Notes: generated by a model from the sequence alone, not told the origin. A DNA stretch of 64,000 bases from Geitlerinema sp. PCC 7407 (GCF_000317045.1 NC_019703.1:980501-1044500), one strand, 5' to 3'. Shown: positions 15,617 to 25,846, numbered from the stretch's first letter. Numbers and translations are program-made.

Positions 15617-17014
15617 TCAACCTAAATATCGCAAAACCAGACGCGCGACCGAGAAGTAAATAAACACCCCCAGCACGTCCACCGCCGTTGTAATAAACGG
15701 TGCCGACATCAGAGCCGGATCAAATCCCAAAGACTTGAACAGAAAAGGCAGCGCCGAGCCCGCCACCGACGCCAAAATCGAGATGCCAAGCAGGCTGATC
15801 CCCACCGCGATAGACACCGCCAGGTTGTGCTGAAGCAGGTAAGCCCAGATCGCCACCACAATGCCGAGCAGCGCCCCGAGCAGCGCCCCGGCGATCGCCT
15901 CCCGCCGCACCACCGTGAAGGCCTCCGTAGGCCGCACCTTATCCACATTCAAGCCCCGAATCACCACCGTCGAAGACTGGGCGCCCACGTTGCCCCCAGT
16001 GCCGATCAGCAGCGGAATGAACGCCGTCAGGGCCACCACCCGCTGCAAAATGTCCTCCTGACTGCTAATCACCGCGCTCGTGCCCGTATTGGTAATCAGC
16101 AGCACAAACAGCCACACCACCCGTCGCCGCGCCACCGTAAACAGGTTGGTTTGGAAGTAGTCATCATCCCCGGCCTGGACGCCGCCCAGGGTATAGATAT
16201 CCTCTGTGGTCTCCTGCTCCAAAATATCGATCACGTCGTCCACCGTGACGATACCCACCAGCCGCTGCTCAGCATCCACCACCGGCACCGCCAAAAAGTC
16301 ATAGCGCTGAATCATCCGGGCCACTTCTTCTTGGTCCGTGTCCGTCGTCACCGAGACCACCTCGCGAGTCATCACATCGCCGACCCGGTCTCCGGCCTGG
16401 GCCGTCACCAGATCCCGCAGCGACAAAATGCCGGTCAGACAGCGGGCTGCATCGGTCACATAGAGGTAATAAATCGTTTCGGTCGTGTCGGCCATGGTGC
16501 GAATGCGCTCGATGGCCTGGGTGACCGTCATGCCCTCTTTGAGGGAAATGTATTTGGGCGTCATGATCCGCCCTGCGGTCCCGGCCTCGTAGCCCAGCAG
16601 CAGCGCCGTGGCCTCCCGCTCAGCGGGGCTGAGCTGGCCCAGCAGCCGCCGCACGACTTTGGCGGGCAGCTCGTCAAACAGGCGCGCCCGATCGTCCGGA
16701 GACATCTTGTCAACGATGTCTAGAACATCTTGACGTTTGAACTCCTCAATGAGGGCCTGCTGCACGCTAGAGTCGAGGTATTCGTATACCTCTGTCGCTT
16801 CGTCTTTGGACAATAACCGAAAGGCAATCACCTGGAGGGGTTCAGGCAACCCTTCGATTGCCTCTGCAATATCGGCTGGCTGGACGGGGATAAGGAGGGC
16901 TTTGGCTCCCTGAAAGTTTCCTTGATCCAGCAGCATTTGCAGCTGTACGCGAACGAGGTCCCGCAGCTCTTTTCGGGAGACAGAAGGAGCGGAGGTGTTC
17001 TGGTGTTCGGTCAA
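15617..17014 (-). CDS. mgtE: Magnesium transporter MgtE
   Basis: Dimeric Mg2+ channel of 465 residues. Order: N-domain (about 1-135, superhelical, LFDELPAKVVRRLLGQL), two CBS domains that sense cytosolic Mg2+ (about 140-260: GRIMTPKYISLKEGMTV and GDVMTREVVSVTTDTD), connecting helix, then five membrane helices with the pore signature GTGGNVGAQSSTVVIRGL. The start is a TTG at 17014 with a well-placed GGGAG site (6-7 nt). No ATG occurs until residue 33, inside the conserved N-domain, so TTG initiation is convincing. Confidence 0.95.
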   Translation of the reverse strand: MTEHQNTSAPSVSRKELRDLVRVQLQMLLDQGNFQGAKALLIPVQPADIAEAIEGLPEPLQVIAFRLLSKDEATEVYEYLDSSVQQALIEEFKRQDVLDIVDKMSPDDRARLFDELPAKVVRRLLGQLSPAEREATALLLGYEAGTAGRIMTPKYISLKEGMTVTQAIERIRTMADTTETIYYLYVTDAARCLTGILSLRDLVTAQAGDRVGDVMTREVVSVTTDTDQEEVARMIQRYDFLAVPVVDAEQRLVGIVTVDDVIDILEQETTEDIYTLGGVQAGDDDYFQTNLFTVARRRVVWLFVLLITNTGTSAVISSQEDILQRVVALTAFIPLLIGTGGNVGAQSSTVVIRGLNVDKVRPTEAFTVVRREAIAGALLGALLGIVVAIWAYLLQHNLAVSIAVGISLLGISILASVAGSALPFLFKSLGFDPALMSAPFITTAVDVLGVFIYFSVARLVLRYLG

Positions 17015-17398
17015 GGCAAGCTCCCTTCGTCTGGTCTTAGGTGGATTGCTGCATTTAGTCTATAGGGCACAGGCCGCTCTGTGGGCCAGCCGAATCGAAC
17101 TTTCCCGAGCATAGCCAATCGCTCTAAGGCTGAGGGGCAAGGCGATCGCCCGTGGAGGGGTAGGGGGTGCAGACGCGCTGCAAGACAGATAATGCTCCGA
17201 GTGCAAATGCGAGAAATGGGGCTCAAATTTTTTGAAGATTCCAATATTCCCACGGCGTATGGAACGATGTTCCATGCTCGATAATGGGGAGGTTTGCCTC
17301 CGGGGGATGGGTGTAGAAACGATCCCAAATTCCCGTAAGATGAAACGCTCTGACGCGATTCGCGGATAACCTTCGATTTCAGATACTCACGAACTGCC
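17015..17398. other. Divergent intergenic region, mgtE / aspS
   Basis: About 380 bases. Contains ATTCCCACGGCG (17246-17257), which also occurs at 6914-6925, a perfect palindrome at 17259-17275, and a small GGAGG/CCTCC hairpin at 17288-17301. No ORF of quality. Confidence 0.45.
17259..17275. promoter_or_regulatory. Perfect palindrome upstream of aspS
   Basis: ATGGAAC-GAT-GTTCCAT, 7-bp perfect arms around 3 bases, about 125 bases before aspS and 245 before mgtE. It could be a dimeric repressor site or an RNA hairpin; no regulator is identified. Confidence 0.4.
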
Positions 17399-19204
17399 AT
17401 GCGAACCCATTACTGCGGTCAACTCCGACCCGAACATATAGGAGAAACTGTCACAATTTGCGGCTGGGTGGACCGTCGCCGCGATCATGGGGGCGTAATC
17501 TTCCTGGATCTGCGCGATCGCACCGGCATTGCTCAAATCGTGAGTGACCCTGAGCGGACGCCCCAGTCCTATGGCTCGGCAGGCGAGCTCCGCAATGAAT
17601 ATGTGATCAGAGTGACCGGCCGCGTCTCTCGCCGGCCAGACGAATCGCTCAATGCCAAGCTGGCGACGGGCGAAATCGAGATCTATGCGGATCAAATCGA
17701 GGTTCTGAACGCGGTGCAGCGCCAGCTGCCTTTCCAGATCTCGAGCGCAGAATCGGAGACGGTGCGCGAGGATCTGCGCCTGAAGTATCGCTATCTCGAT
17801 TTGCGCCGCGATCGCATGACCCGCAACCTGTTGCTGCGTCATCAGGTGGTCAAGGCGGTTCGGCGGTTCCTGGAGGACGAGCTGAATTTTGTCGAGGTGG
17901 AGACGCCGGTGCTGACCCGCTCGACGCCGGAGGGGGCGCGCGACTATCTGGTGCCGAGCCGCGTCAACCCTGGGGAGTGGTTTGCGCTGCCCCAGTCGCC
18001 CCAGCTGTTCAAGCAGTTGCTGATGGTGGCGGGCTTCGATCGCTACTATCAGGTGGCTCGCTGCTTCCGGGACGAAGATCTCCGGGCCGATCGCCAGCCG
18101 GAGTTTACGCAGCTCGACATGGAAATGAGCTTCTTGTCCCAAGAGGAAATCCTCGAGCTCAATGAGTCCCTGGTTTGCCATCTGTTCAAGGTGGTCAAAG
18201 GGGTGGATCTGCCCCGGCCCTTCCCGCGTTTGACTTACGCAGAGTCGATGGCTCGCTACGGGACCGATCGCCCGGACACGCGCTTTGGCCTAGAACTCGT
18301 GGATGTGTCGGACCTGATGGCGGAGTCGGGCTTCAAGGTCTTCTCGGGGGCGATCGCCTCTGGCGGTAGCGTCAAGGTTCTGCCCATTCCCGGCGGCAAC
18401 GACGCCATCTCCAATGTCCGGATCAAGCCGGGCGGAGACCTGTTCAAGGAGGTCTGCGACGCCGGAGCCAAGGGACTGGCCTACATCCGCGTGCGCGAAA
18501 ACGGCGAAATCGACACCATTGGCGCAATTAAGGACAACCTGACGGAGGAGCAAAAGGCCACGCTGCTGGCTCGGACCGGCGCGGAAGCGGGGCATTTGCT
18601 GCTGTTTGGCGCTGGTCCCACGGACATCGTCAACAAGTCCCTCGATCGCCTGCGTCAGTGCCTGGGCCGAGAGCTCGACCTGATTGATCCCGACAAGGTG
18701 AACCTGCTGTGGGTGACGGATTTCCCCATGTTTGAGTGGAACGCGGACGAAAAGCGCCTAGAAGCGCTCCACCACCCGTTTACTGCCCCCAACCCAGAAG
18801 ATCTCGGCGATCTCAAGACGGCCCGCGCCCAGGCCTACGACCTGGTGTACAACGGCTTGGAAATCGGCGGTGGCAGTTTGCGCATCTATCAGCGCAACGT
18901 CCAGGAGCGGGTTTTTGAGGCGATCGGCTTGTCTCCTGAGGAGGCTCGCAACAAGTTCGGCTTCTTGCTGGAGGCCTTCGAGTACGGGACGCCTCCCCAC
19001 GGCGGCATTGCCTACGGTCTCGATCGCTTGGTGATGCTGTTGGCGGGCGAGGAGTCGATCCGCGATACGATCGCCTTCCCCAAAACCCAGCAGGCTCGCT
19101 GCTTGCTCACTGATGCGCCGTCGGGCGTGGACGATCGCCAGCTCAAGGAGTTGCAGGTCAAGTCCACCTACCAGCCCAAGAAAGAGTCGATCGCTCAAAG
19201 CTAG
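17399..19204 (+). CDS. aspS: Aspartyl-tRNA synthetase
   Basis: Class II synthetase that charges tRNA-Asp (a tRNA-Asp gene lies at 25847). The 601-residue length is the long bacterial form with the GAD insertion (about 280-420). Markers: anticodon-binding OB fold at the N-terminus ([20 protein letters not shown]), motif 1 region [20 protein letters not shown], motif 2 [20 protein letters not shown], flipping-loop [16 protein letters not shown], and motif 3 [20 protein letters not shown]. Whether it is discriminating or also mischarges tRNA-Asn depends on whether the genome has asnS or gatCAB, not visible here. Confidence 0.97.
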   Translation: MRTHYCGQLRPEHIGETVTICGWVDRRRDHGGVIFLDLRDRTGIAQIVSDPERTPQSYGSAGELRNEYVIRVTGRVSRRPDESLNAKLATGEIEIYADQIEVLNAVQRQLPFQISSAESETVREDLRLKYRYLDLRRDRMTRNLLLRHQVVKAVRRFLEDELNFVEVETPVLTRSTPEGARDYLVPSRVNPGEWFALPQSPQLFKQLLMVAGFDRYYQVARCFRDEDLRADRQPEFTQLDMEMSFLSQEEILELNESLVCHLFKVVKGVDLPRPFPRLTYAESMARYGTDRPDTRFGLELVDVSDLMAESGFKVFSGAIASGGSVKVLPIPGGNDAISNVRIKPGGDLFKEVCDAGAKGLAYIRVRENGEIDTIGAIKDNLTEEQKATLLARTGAEAGHLLLFGAGPTDIVNKSLDRLRQCLGRELDLIDPDKVNLLWVTDFPMFEWNADEKRLEALHHPFTAPNPEDLGDLKTARAQAYDLVYNGLEIGGGSLRIYQRNVQERVFEAIGLSPEEARNKFGFLLEAFEYGTPPHGGIAYGLDRLVMLLAGEESIRDTIAFPKTQQARCLLTDAPSGVDDRQLKELQVKSTYQPKKESIAQS

Positions 19205-19288
19205 GGTGGCCGCTCCGGGGGGCTTTCTCGTAAGCTGAGGAAATAAAACCGGGCCAAAAAGGCCTGGGCACCCTCCAGGGATGCCGGT

Positions 19289-19579
19289 ATGAGCGACACC
19301 TTGAAAGTGTGTTTGGTGGTGATGTTGGGTTTGGGGCCGCCCATGGTGGCCTTCGGGCTGCTGAGACGAGCCGAAGCGAAGGCCCAGGCTCGCTTGCAGC
19401 GGACGCTGGAGCACTGGCGATCGCGCCGGTTGTCCTTGGTGACGTCCACCGTGGTCGAGGAGCCAGGTTTCTTGGGCGATCTGAGCTGCCAGTTCAATGC
19501 GCGATCGCCCTACCTGCGCTGTGCTGTAAACCCCCATGGCCCCTGTCAGTCCTGCACCTGCTATCAGCCCCTTGGCTAG
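19289..19579 (+). CDS. Small conserved protein, DUF6464-like
   Basis: 96 residues with an N-terminal membrane segment (VCLVVMLGLGPPMVAFGLL), a basic helix rich in Arg/Ala, and a Cys-bearing C-terminus: FLGDLSCQFNARSPYLRCAV followed by NPHGPCQSCTCYQP. The C-terminal pattern with ARSPYLRCAVNP matches my recollection of the cyanobacterial DUF6464 family. Four of its five C-terminal cysteines could bind a metal or form disulfides. It follows aspS by 84 bases and is closed by a strong terminator, so aspS and this gene may share a transcript. Confidence 0.75.
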   Translation: MSDTLKVCLVVMLGLGPPMVAFGLLRRAEAKAQARLQRTLEHWRSRRLSLVTSTVVEEPGFLGDLSCQFNARSPYLRCAVNPHGPCQSCTCYQPLG

Positions 19580-19650
19580 CAAGCCCTGACCAGCTGAGAA
19601 GTTCGGCTAAACTGCCTCCACCAAATTCTGTTCAAAATTCATGCTGCGCA

Positions 19651-19679
19651 AGAGGAGGGCCATTGGCCCTCCTCTTTTT
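19651..19679 (+). terminator. Intrinsic terminator
   Basis: AGAGGAGGGCC and GGCCCTCCTCT form an 11-bp stem with a 3-base loop, followed by TTTT. It terminates the aspS/DUF6464-like transcript. Confidence 0.9.
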
Positions 19680-19743
19680 GCTGGGAGCTTTGGCGGCAGG
19701 AGTCTCAAGGGGGCGATCGCCCTTTTCCCTGACCCTTTTCAGA

Positions 19744-19775
19744 CAAAAGAAAAGGGGGTGACGCCCGTCACCCCC
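19744..19775 (-). terminator. Intrinsic terminator of ftsH
   Basis: On the minus strand GGGGGTGACG pairs with CGTCACCCCC and is followed by TTTTCTTTT. It sits 30 bases past the ftsH stop. Confidence 0.88.
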
Positions 19776-19804
19776 TGCCCATTCACTTCACCAAGACTTA
19801 CAGA

Positions 19805-21691
19805 CTACAGTTGGGGAACATACTGTTCCTTCTCGGGCACATCTGTATACTCAGCAACGATTTGGCGGAACTCCTCGCCGTCGATCGTCTCTTTTTCGAT
19901 GAGCAAATCTACCAAACGGTCGATGACAGCTCGGTTATCGCGCATGATGCGGCACGCATCTTCATAGCAGTGCTCAACAATCGTGCGGACCTGCGCATCC
20001 ACTCGAGCCGCGATCTCCTCGGAGTACTCCGATCGCGTCATCAGGTCGCGTCCCAAGAACACCTCAGAAGACTGGCCTTCCAGGGAGAGGAGACCCAGGT
20101 CAGACATGCCAAACCGAGTCACCATCTGACGAGCCATGCCGGTCACTTGCTGCAAGTCATTGCCAGCGCCAGTCGTAACTTCGTCATCGCCGAAAATGAC
20201 CTTCTCAGCGGCTCGACCGCCCAGGGCGCCCGTGATCCGAGCCAAAATCTGGGAGCGCGAGATCAGGCCTTGATCCTCTGAAGGGGTGAACCAGGTCAGA
20301 CCCCGAGCTTGGCCGCGAGGCACCAGGGTGACTTTCTGCACTGGGTCATGCTCTTTCACCAGCGTGCCGACGATCGCGTGGCCCACCTCGTGATAGGCAA
20401 TCAGGCGCTTGCTCTTGCTGTCGACCAGCGGCGTGCCTTCCATCCCAGCGACCACCCGGTCAACGGCATCATCGATTTCGAGCATCGTGATAGCCTCTTT
20501 GCGGCGGCGCGCCGTTAGGATGGCGGCTTCGTTGAGCAGGTTGGCCAGGTCAGCCCCGGTAAAGCCGGGGGTCCGACGGGCGATCGCATCGAGAGACACT
20601 TCCGGAGCCAGCTTCTTGTTGCGAGCGTGGACTTCCAAGACTTCCAGACGGCCCTTAATATCGGGAGCGTCCACCGTCACCTGGCGATCGAAACGGCCCG
20701 GGCGCAGCAGCGCAGAGTCGAGGACGTCTGGGCGGTTCGTGGCCGCGATGATGATGATGCCCGTGTTGCCCTCAAAGCCGTCCATCTCGGTCAGCAGCTG
20801 GTTGAGGGTTTGCTCACGCTCATCGTTACCGCCGCCGATGCCAGCGCCCCGCTGGCGGCCCACTGCGTCGATTTCATCGATGAAGATGATGCAAGGAGCG
20901 TTTTCTTTGGCCCGTTTGAACAGGTCACGGACGCGGGAAGCGCCGACCCCGACAAACATTTCCACAAACTCAGAACCGGAGATGCTGAAGAAAGGAACGC
21001 CTGCTTCACCGGCGATCGCCTTAGCCAGCAGCGTCTTACCCGTTCCCGGAGGACCGACGAGCAGCACGCCCTTGGGAATGCGAGCTCCCACCGCCGTAAA
21101 GCGCTCAGGCTTCTTGAGGAAGGTCACCACCTCTTGCAGCTCTTCCTTCGCTTCTTCAATCCCGGCCACATCATCAAACATGACGCCGGTCTTGGCCTCC
21201 ATCTGGAAGCGAGCGCGAGACTTCCCAAAGCTCATCGCCTGCCCTGGGCCGCCAGGCACGTTGTTGGAGCGGCGGAACAGGAAGAAAAGACCCGCAATCA
21301 GCAAAATGGGGAACAGCAAGTTGCCCAGCAGGCCCCAGATAGCGCCGTTGTTGCTCGGCGGATGCGTGTCAAAATCGATGTGCTCTTGGCGCAGACGCGT
21401 GACCAGCTCCGGTGCATTCGCCGGGAGATCCACCCGTAGCCGCTGAATTCGGCCTTCTAGGTCAGGGTCAATGGCTTCGACAATGGCCGTCCGGCCACCA
21501 TCGTATAGATCCACGCTTTGGACGCGGTCTGCATCTAGGTACTCCAAGAACCGACCGTAGGTCATCCGGGTACTAGCCGTGTTCCGTCCCATGTCAGCTG
21601 GAGCTGTAGAGAAAGCTCCCTGCCACAGAAAGAAGCCGATGACTAGGGCAGGTAGGGTCCATAGCAGCAGGACTCTCCAAGAAAATTTCAT
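19805..21691 (-). CDS. ftsH: ATP-dependent zinc metalloprotease FtsH (FtsH2-type)
   Basis: Membrane AAA+ protease of 628 residues. It has an N-terminal membrane helix ([16 protein letters not shown]), a lumenal domain, a second helix ([15 protein letters not shown]), Walker A GPPGTGKT, Walker [15 protein letters not shown], the second region of homology [20 protein letters not shown], and zinc site HEVGH. The start MKFSWR and the end [12 protein letters not shown] closely match the cyanobacterial FtsH2 branch, which with FtsH3 removes photodamaged D1 during photosystem II repair. Paralogue assignment is by recalled similarity. GAGG lies about 11 nt before the ATG. Confidence 0.96.
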   Translation of the reverse strand: MKFSWRVLLLWTLPALVIGFFLWQGAFSTAPADMGRNTASTRMTYGRFLEYLDADRVQSVDLYDGGRTAIVEAIDPDLEGRIQRLRVDLPANAPELVTRLRQEHIDFDTHPPSNNGAIWGLLGNLLFPILLIAGLFFLFRRSNNVPGGPGQAMSFGKSRARFQMEAKTGVMFDDVAGIEEAKEELQEVVTFLKKPERFTAVGARIPKGVLLVGPPGTGKTLLAKAIAGEAGVPFFSISGSEFVEMFVGVGASRVRDLFKRAKENAPCIIFIDEIDAVGRQRGAGIGGGNDEREQTLNQLLTEMDGFEGNTGIIIIAATNRPDVLDSALLRPGRFDRQVTVDAPDIKGRLEVLEVHARNKKLAPEVSLDAIARRTPGFTGADLANLLNEAAILTARRRKEAITMLEIDDAVDRVVAGMEGTPLVDSKSKRLIAYHEVGHAIVGTLVKEHDPVQKVTLVPRGQARGLTWFTPSEDQGLISRSQILARITGALGGRAAEKVIFGDDEVTTGAGNDLQQVTGMARQMVTRFGMSDLGLLSLEGQSSEVFLGRDLMTRSEYSEEIAARVDAQVRTIVEHCYEDACRIMRDNRAVIDRLVDLLIEKETIDGEEFRQIVAEYTDVPEKEQYVPQL

Positions 21692-22239
21692 AAGTCAATG
21701 ACCTCTAAAAATACAGCGTGCAACGGGTGGGGCAGCCGAAGCGAAAAGCTTCCTTCGCCGAACGGGTTGCTAAACAGGCGTTTTTCTAACCAAAACTAGA
21801 TTGCTAGCCAAATCTTAATGTTTTTAGAACGCCGCCCTCAATGTGACACGGTTGCCCGTAAGGGCAAAGACTCTTTTCTGAGAGCCTTCTTAACTAAATT
21901 TAACCTAATGCCCAGAATTCGATCAACTTTGGGCCCATCTTTACCAATTTCTGGGCTCCTAGAAGGGGAAATCGGTGCTTTTGCAGCCCTTCAGCAGTAG
22001 CGAGATGGATCAGCGATGGGGAGCTAAAGCCGGAATGGGGGATGAACGGGGGGACGCACCGGGCGATCGCCTGCTAGAAGACTTGTCTGAAAATAGGGCA
22101 AGTGTATTATAAAACAAGCGTTCTATTCTAATGGCTAGGCCATGGCGAAGTGCCTGCTAGGGGCCAGTTCTCAGCAGCGGTGTTGCTGCTGGGCCGGGGG
22201 CAGTCCAGGAACGCCATCCCACTTTGGAGCGGAAACACT
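21692..22239. other. Divergent intergenic region, ftsH / parM-like
   Basis: About 550 bases. The ftsH-proximal half is AT-rich and presumably holds the high-light promoter. The right half holds a plausible sigma-70 promoter at 22083-22110 for the ParM-like gene. No ORF of quality was seen. Confidence 0.4.
22083..22110 (+). promoter_or_regulatory. Candidate sigma-70 promoter of the parM-like operon
   Basis: TTGTCT (22083-22088) and TATTAT (22105-22110) are separated by 16 bases, giving a leader of about 120 bases to the ATG at 22240. Confidence 0.5.
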
Positions 22240-23304
22240 ATGACCTTCTCCCAGTCCGCTGCGCCGCTAGGCACTATCCTCAGTATCGACCTCGGCCGCA
22301 CATCTACCAAGTCCTGTATGGGCCGTGATCCGGAATCAGTGGTTTTGATTCCAGCCAATGTTGCTCACATGACCGTGGAGCAAGTGCGTCGAGGCAGCTT
22401 TGAGTCTCAGCCGACAGATCCTCTGCTAGACATCTGGCTGGAGCATCAGGGGGGTGGTTATGCCATTGGCCAGCTAGCGGCCGATTTTGGGGCCAACCTG
22501 GGGGTGGGGCAGTCAAAGGTTGAGGATGCTTTGGTGAAGGTGCTGGCCTGCATCGGCTATTTTGGCATTGCCGGAGAGATCGCGATTGTTTTGGGATTGC
22601 CCTATCACTCCCAGGAACAGTTCGATCGCGAAAAGGAGCAGTTGATTGGTTTGCTGCGATCGCCCCACGTCCTGAGCTATCGCGGGGAAATGCTCTCTGT
22701 CAATATTCAGCAGGTCTGGGTGATGCCCGAGGGCTACGGCAGCCTGATTTGGTGCGAGGCTCAGCCCAAGCGGGCAGCCGATTTTACCCACCAGTCTGTT
22801 GCTGTGGTGGATATTGGGCACCAGACAACGGACTTTTTAATGGTCGATCGTTTCCGGTTTGCCCGAGGTGCCTCCAAGAGCGAACCCTTTGCGATGAGCC
22901 AGTTCTACGACCAAGTCGCGACCCAAATCCAAGGGGCAGATAGCCAGTCGCTGTCGCTCATTGAAGCGGTACATCGCCTCGAAGGAGAGCGCTTTTATCG
23001 GCCTCGGGGCGCAACTCGCCCGACCAACTTAGATGATATTTTGCCAAGTCTCAGCAAAAGCTTTGCGCGGGAACTCTCCGATCGCTTGGTGCGGTGGCTG
23101 CCTGAGCGAGCAACGGATGTGATTGTCACCGGAGGCGGGGGAGAGTTCTTCTGGAATGACTTGCGACCGCTCCTGCGAGACGCCAAGCTGAAGGGCCACC
23201 TCGCGAAGCCGTCCCGCCAAGCGAACGCCCTGGGGCAATACATCTACGGCGAGGCCCAGGTGGCGGCTGCGGCCGCGCGTCAGCCGGCGGGGACCTCTCT
23301 ATGA
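22240..23304 (+). CDS. ParM/StbA-like actin-fold ATPase
   Basis: Actin-superfamily ATPase of 354 residues, closest in style to plasmid-partition ParM/StbA and related filament-forming proteins. Phosphate-1 loop ILSIDLGRTSTKSC (13-26), phosphate-2 loop VAVVDIGHQTTDFLMVD (187-203) and adenosine loop VIVTGGGGEFF (294-304) are all intact, so ATP binding is likely. I chose ATG at 22240 (GGAG upstream); a longer in-frame start at 22150 adds 30 residues of non-conserved sequence. The next gene overlaps it by 4 bases (ATGA), the classic arrangement of a motor filament with its adaptor. A role in DNA segregation or as a cortical filament is inference. Confidence 0.85.
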   Translation: MTFSQSAAPLGTILSIDLGRTSTKSCMGRDPESVVLIPANVAHMTVEQVRRGSFESQPTDPLLDIWLEHQGGGYAIGQLAADFGANLGVGQSKVEDALVKVLACIGYFGIAGEIAIVLGLPYHSQEQFDREKEQLIGLLRSPHVLSYRGEMLSVNIQQVWVMPEGYGSLIWCEAQPKRAADFTHQSVAVVDIGHQTTDFLMVDRFRFARGASKSEPFAMSQFYDQVATQIQGADSQSLSLIEAVHRLEGERFYRPRGATRPTNLDDILPSLSKSFARELSDRLVRWLPERATDVIVTGGGGEFFWNDLRPLLRDAKLKGHLAKPSRQANALGQYIYGEAQVAAAAARQPAGTSL

Positions 23305-23720
23305 CTGAAACGGATACCTACGCCGCCTCAGGTCGGGAAAAACGAGTTACCAAGTCGATCACATTCAGCGCATCCCCTGCCGATCAGCGCTTTTTGGCTG
23401 CGCTGGAGACGCTGGTGGCGACGGGCTGCTATGAAAGCTTTAGCGATCTGTGCAAGCAGGCTTTGCGCGCCATCCTGCTCCTGGTGGAGGGAAAGGGGGC
23501 AGCGGTGGCGACAGCGTCTCTAGAGCAGGAGGTGCGAGATTTGCAGCTCAAGGTTGCTGCTCTCGAGGGTCAATTGTTTTCTCTTCGGGCTGGTGCTGCC
23601 GGCCAGCGGGCGATCGCCCTTGAGCCAGCCAATGGCCTCAGCGCTCCTCAGCCTGCATCAGCGCGATCGCCCGCAGATCCGCTCTTGCAGCGCCTAGGTC
23701 CCCTCCTAGAGGATTTCTAG
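23301..23720 (+). CDS. Small RHH/coiled-coil partner of the ParM-like ATPase (ParR-like candidate)
   Basis: 139 residues, translationally coupled to the ATPase through an ATGA overlap. Residues about 15-55 (VTKSITFSASPADQRFLAAL then FSDLCKQALRAILLL) look like a ribbon-helix-helix unit: a short strand followed by two helices. Residues 72-97 form a Leu/Glu heptad coiled coil, then comes an Ala/Pro-rich linker, and the last 14 residues (DPLLQRLGPLLEDF) can form an amphipathic helix. ParR adaptors combine an RHH DNA-binding domain with a C-terminal ParM-binding peptide, so the architecture fits. No family name is claimed from sequence identity. Confidence 0.7.
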   Translation: MTETDTYAASGREKRVTKSITFSASPADQRFLAALETLVATGCYESFSDLCKQALRAILLLVEGKGAAVATASLEQEVRDLQLKVAALEGQLFSLRAGAAGQRAIALEPANGLSAPQPASARSPADPLLQRLGPLLEDF

Positions 23721-23755
23721 GGCGATCGGAAAACTCACCGAAGAGAAACCCCTGG

Positions 23756-24262
23756 CTACTGGCTCTCGCTGATGCGAATAGTGTAGGGGTTGTACTGGTT
23801 GCGCTTGTAGGAGCCAACCCAAATGTTGTAAGTGCCCGCCAGCCACTGACCGGAGATGCCCGGATTCTTGCCGTTGGCGTCGTCATTACACCAGTTACCG
23901 CCAGGTCCCTGGATGATCAAGGTGGTGTCTTCAGAGCTCTGGACCTGCACGCTGAGATAGTCGAAATAAGCCGACAAGACCAGGGTGTGATCAGGCTTAT
24001 CGTCGATATAGCCTAGACAGGGCCCTGTGGGGGTTTCCTGTTGGCTAATCTTCTTGGGGGCGTCCATGGCCCCACCACTGATGCCTCGCAAGACGGTCGG
24101 GTCCGGTGAGAAGCCGGGCTTCAAGGTGACGTTCTCGAAAATCGAGAGCAGCGGCGATTGAACTTTTTGCGCGTAGGCGGCGTCACCTAGTGCAATTCCG
24201 GAGATGACTGTGGCGATCGATACCAGTAGCCCAGTCTGGCGCTTTGACAAAATCCTGCCCAT
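23756..24262 (-). CDS. Secreted protein of unknown function
   Basis: 168 residues from the ATG at 24262, with a signal peptide (LLVSIATVISGIALGDAAYA, cleavage before QKV). The mature part is beta-rich with one cysteine pair (PCLGYIDDK and GNWCNDDANG). The C-terminal section GQWLAGTYNIWVGSYKRNQYNPYTIRI resembles the pre-peptidase-C-terminal/jelly-roll type fold common in exported cyanobacterial proteins. No catalytic motif is visible. It is convergent with the ParR-like gene (35-base gap) and lies downstream of gltX on the same strand. Confidence 0.72.
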   Translation of the reverse strand: MGRILSKRQTGLLVSIATVISGIALGDAAYAQKVQSPLLSIFENVTLKPGFSPDPTVLRGISGGAMDAPKKISQQETPTGPCLGYIDDKPDHTLVLSAYFDYLSVQVQSSEDTTLIIQGPGGNWCNDDANGKNPGISGQWLAGTYNIWVGSYKRNQYNPYTIRISESQ

Positions 24263-24354
24263 CAAAGTGAGGTCGGTGCGTAGGGGATGGTCGTGTTTAG
24301 TCTAGATCACGAGGACGCAAGGGTATCAAAAAAAGTTCCTAGAGAAGGGTAAAG

Positions 24355-25803
24355 CTACGCTTGGGCCAAAGCGATCGCCGATTCGAGGCGAGATTTATCT
24401 TGGCCGTGCTGATTAAGCAAGATCCACGACTGAGTTAGGTCGGGGCCGTGCACATCCCCAGTCAGGGCTGCCCGCAGCGATCGCATGACCAGGCCTTTTT
24501 TGACGTTTTGACTCTTGGTGACCTGCTTGACTAGCTCACCGGCAGATTCCGCAGTCAAAGATCCGGGGGTGAGCTGCTCGGCGATCGCCTGAAGCACACC
24601 GGCCACCTCGGCTTGCTGGAGCTGAGCTTTACCTTCCTCGCTGTAGGCCAGCTCGCTGGCAAAAAAGAAGCGAACCATTTCGACTGCGTCATCCAAGCGC
24701 ACCAGGCTCGGACCCACCAGCGCCGTTAGGCTTTCGAGCCAGGCGCGATCGCCTTCAGCATCAAAGCTGTAGCCCGCCTCCTGCCAGTAGGGAATCAGCT
24801 GATCCACGAGCTGCTCAGCGGGCATTTCGTGAAGGTATTGGCTATTGAGCCAGTTCAGCTTGTCCCAATCAAATTTTGCTCCCGCCTTGTTAACCCGCTC
24901 AAAGCTAAACTCCTTGGCCGCATTCGCCAGAGTAAAGCGCTCTTGGGTCGAGTCCGGCGGAGACCAGCCCAGCAAGGTCATGTAATTCGCCAGCGCCTCG
25001 GCGACGTAGCCCATCTTCTTGAAGTCCGAGATAGACGTTACGCCGTCACGCTTAGACAGCTTTTGGCCGGTCTGATTCAAGATCAAAGGCGTGTGGGCAA
25101 ACAGCGGCACCTCAGCGCCTAGGGCCTCGTACAGCAAGATTTGCTTGGCCGTGTTGGCAATGTGGTCTTCGCCGCGGATCACGTGGGTGATCCGCATATC
25201 GATGTCGTCCACAACGACCGCTAGGTTGTACAGCGGCTGGCCCACCTCAGTGGCGCTGGCCGCCCGCGCGATGACCATGTCTCCCCCGAGGTCGCTGCCT
25301 TTCCAGGTCATGCGGCCCCGGACCATGTCATCCCAGACAATCTCGCGATCGTCCTCGATCCGAAAGCGAATCACAGGCTGACGACCCTCGGCCAGGAAGG
25401 CTTGCTCTTGCTCGGGCGTCAGGTTGCGATGGCGGTTGTCATAGCGCGGCGCTTGACCCCGAGCTTTCTGATCGGCTCGCATCTGGTCGAGCTCTTCGGT
25501 CGTGCAGTAGCAGCGGTAAGCCTTGCCCCCGGCCACAAGCTTGGCGATCGCCTCGCGATATAGCTCAAGACGTTGGGACTGGAAAAATGGGCCTTCGTCC
25601 CAGGTGAGGCCCAGCCAGGTAAGGCCCTCGAAAATATTTTGGGTGTACTCGTCGCGCGATCGCTCTAGATCGGTATCTTCTACCCGCAGAATAAACTGAC
25701 CGCCCAGATGGCGCGCAAATAGCCAGTTGAATACAGCCGTCCGAGCGGTACCAATGTGAAGGTTCCCAGTCGGACTAGGGGCAAGACGAACACGAACGGT
25801 CAC
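24355..25803 (-). CDS. gltX: Glutamyl-tRNA synthetase
   Basis: Class I synthetase, 482 residues, making Glu-tRNA(Glu) for translation and for tetrapyrrole synthesis through glutamyl-tRNA reductase. HIGH motif appears as [15 protein letters not shown] near the N-terminus; KMSKS appears as KLSKRDGV. Other markers are VEDTDLERS and WDEGP. The start is GTG at 25803, preceded by AGGAG at about 10 nt. A non-discriminating role (also charging tRNA-Gln) is usual in cyanobacteria but cannot be read from the sequence. The tRNA-Asp gene lies immediately upstream on the same strand. Confidence 0.97.
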   Translation of the reverse strand: MTVRVRLAPSPTGNLHIGTARTAVFNWLFARHLGGQFILRVEDTDLERSRDEYTQNIFEGLTWLGLTWDEGPFFQSQRLELYREAIAKLVAGGKAYRCYCTTEELDQMRADQKARGQAPRYDNRHRNLTPEQEQAFLAEGRQPVIRFRIEDDREIVWDDMVRGRMTWKGSDLGGDMVIARAASATEVGQPLYNLAVVVDDIDMRITHVIRGEDHIANTAKQILLYEALGAEVPLFAHTPLILNQTGQKLSKRDGVTSISDFKKMGYVAEALANYMTLLGWSPPDSTQERFTLANAAKEFSFERVNKAGAKFDWDKLNWLNSQYLHEMPAEQLVDQLIPYWQEAGYSFDAEGDRAWLESLTALVGPSLVRLDDAVEMVRFFFASELAYSEEGKAQLQQAEVAGVLQAIAEQLTPGSLTAESAGELVKQVTKSQNVKKGLVMRSLRAALTGDVHGPDLTQSWILLNQHGQDKSRLESAIALAQA

Positions 25804-25846
25804 CGGATGCTCTCCTAGTTGCCTTATTTATTTAGGTTTTGTTTAA

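Noticed and set aside
15827-16723. 298-codon open frame opposite mgtE
   Set aside because: His/Arg/Gln-rich translation without domains, inside a fully supported MgtE gene.
17015-17398. T-box or other tRNA-sensing leader before aspS
   Set aside because: No T-box sequence or specifier stem was seen, and T-boxes are not expected in cyanobacteria.
20409-21446. 345-codon open frame on the strand opposite ftsH
   Set aside because: It lies wholly antisense to an unmistakable FtsH, has Ser/Arg-rich low-complexity translation and no recognisable domain. High GC opens such frames.
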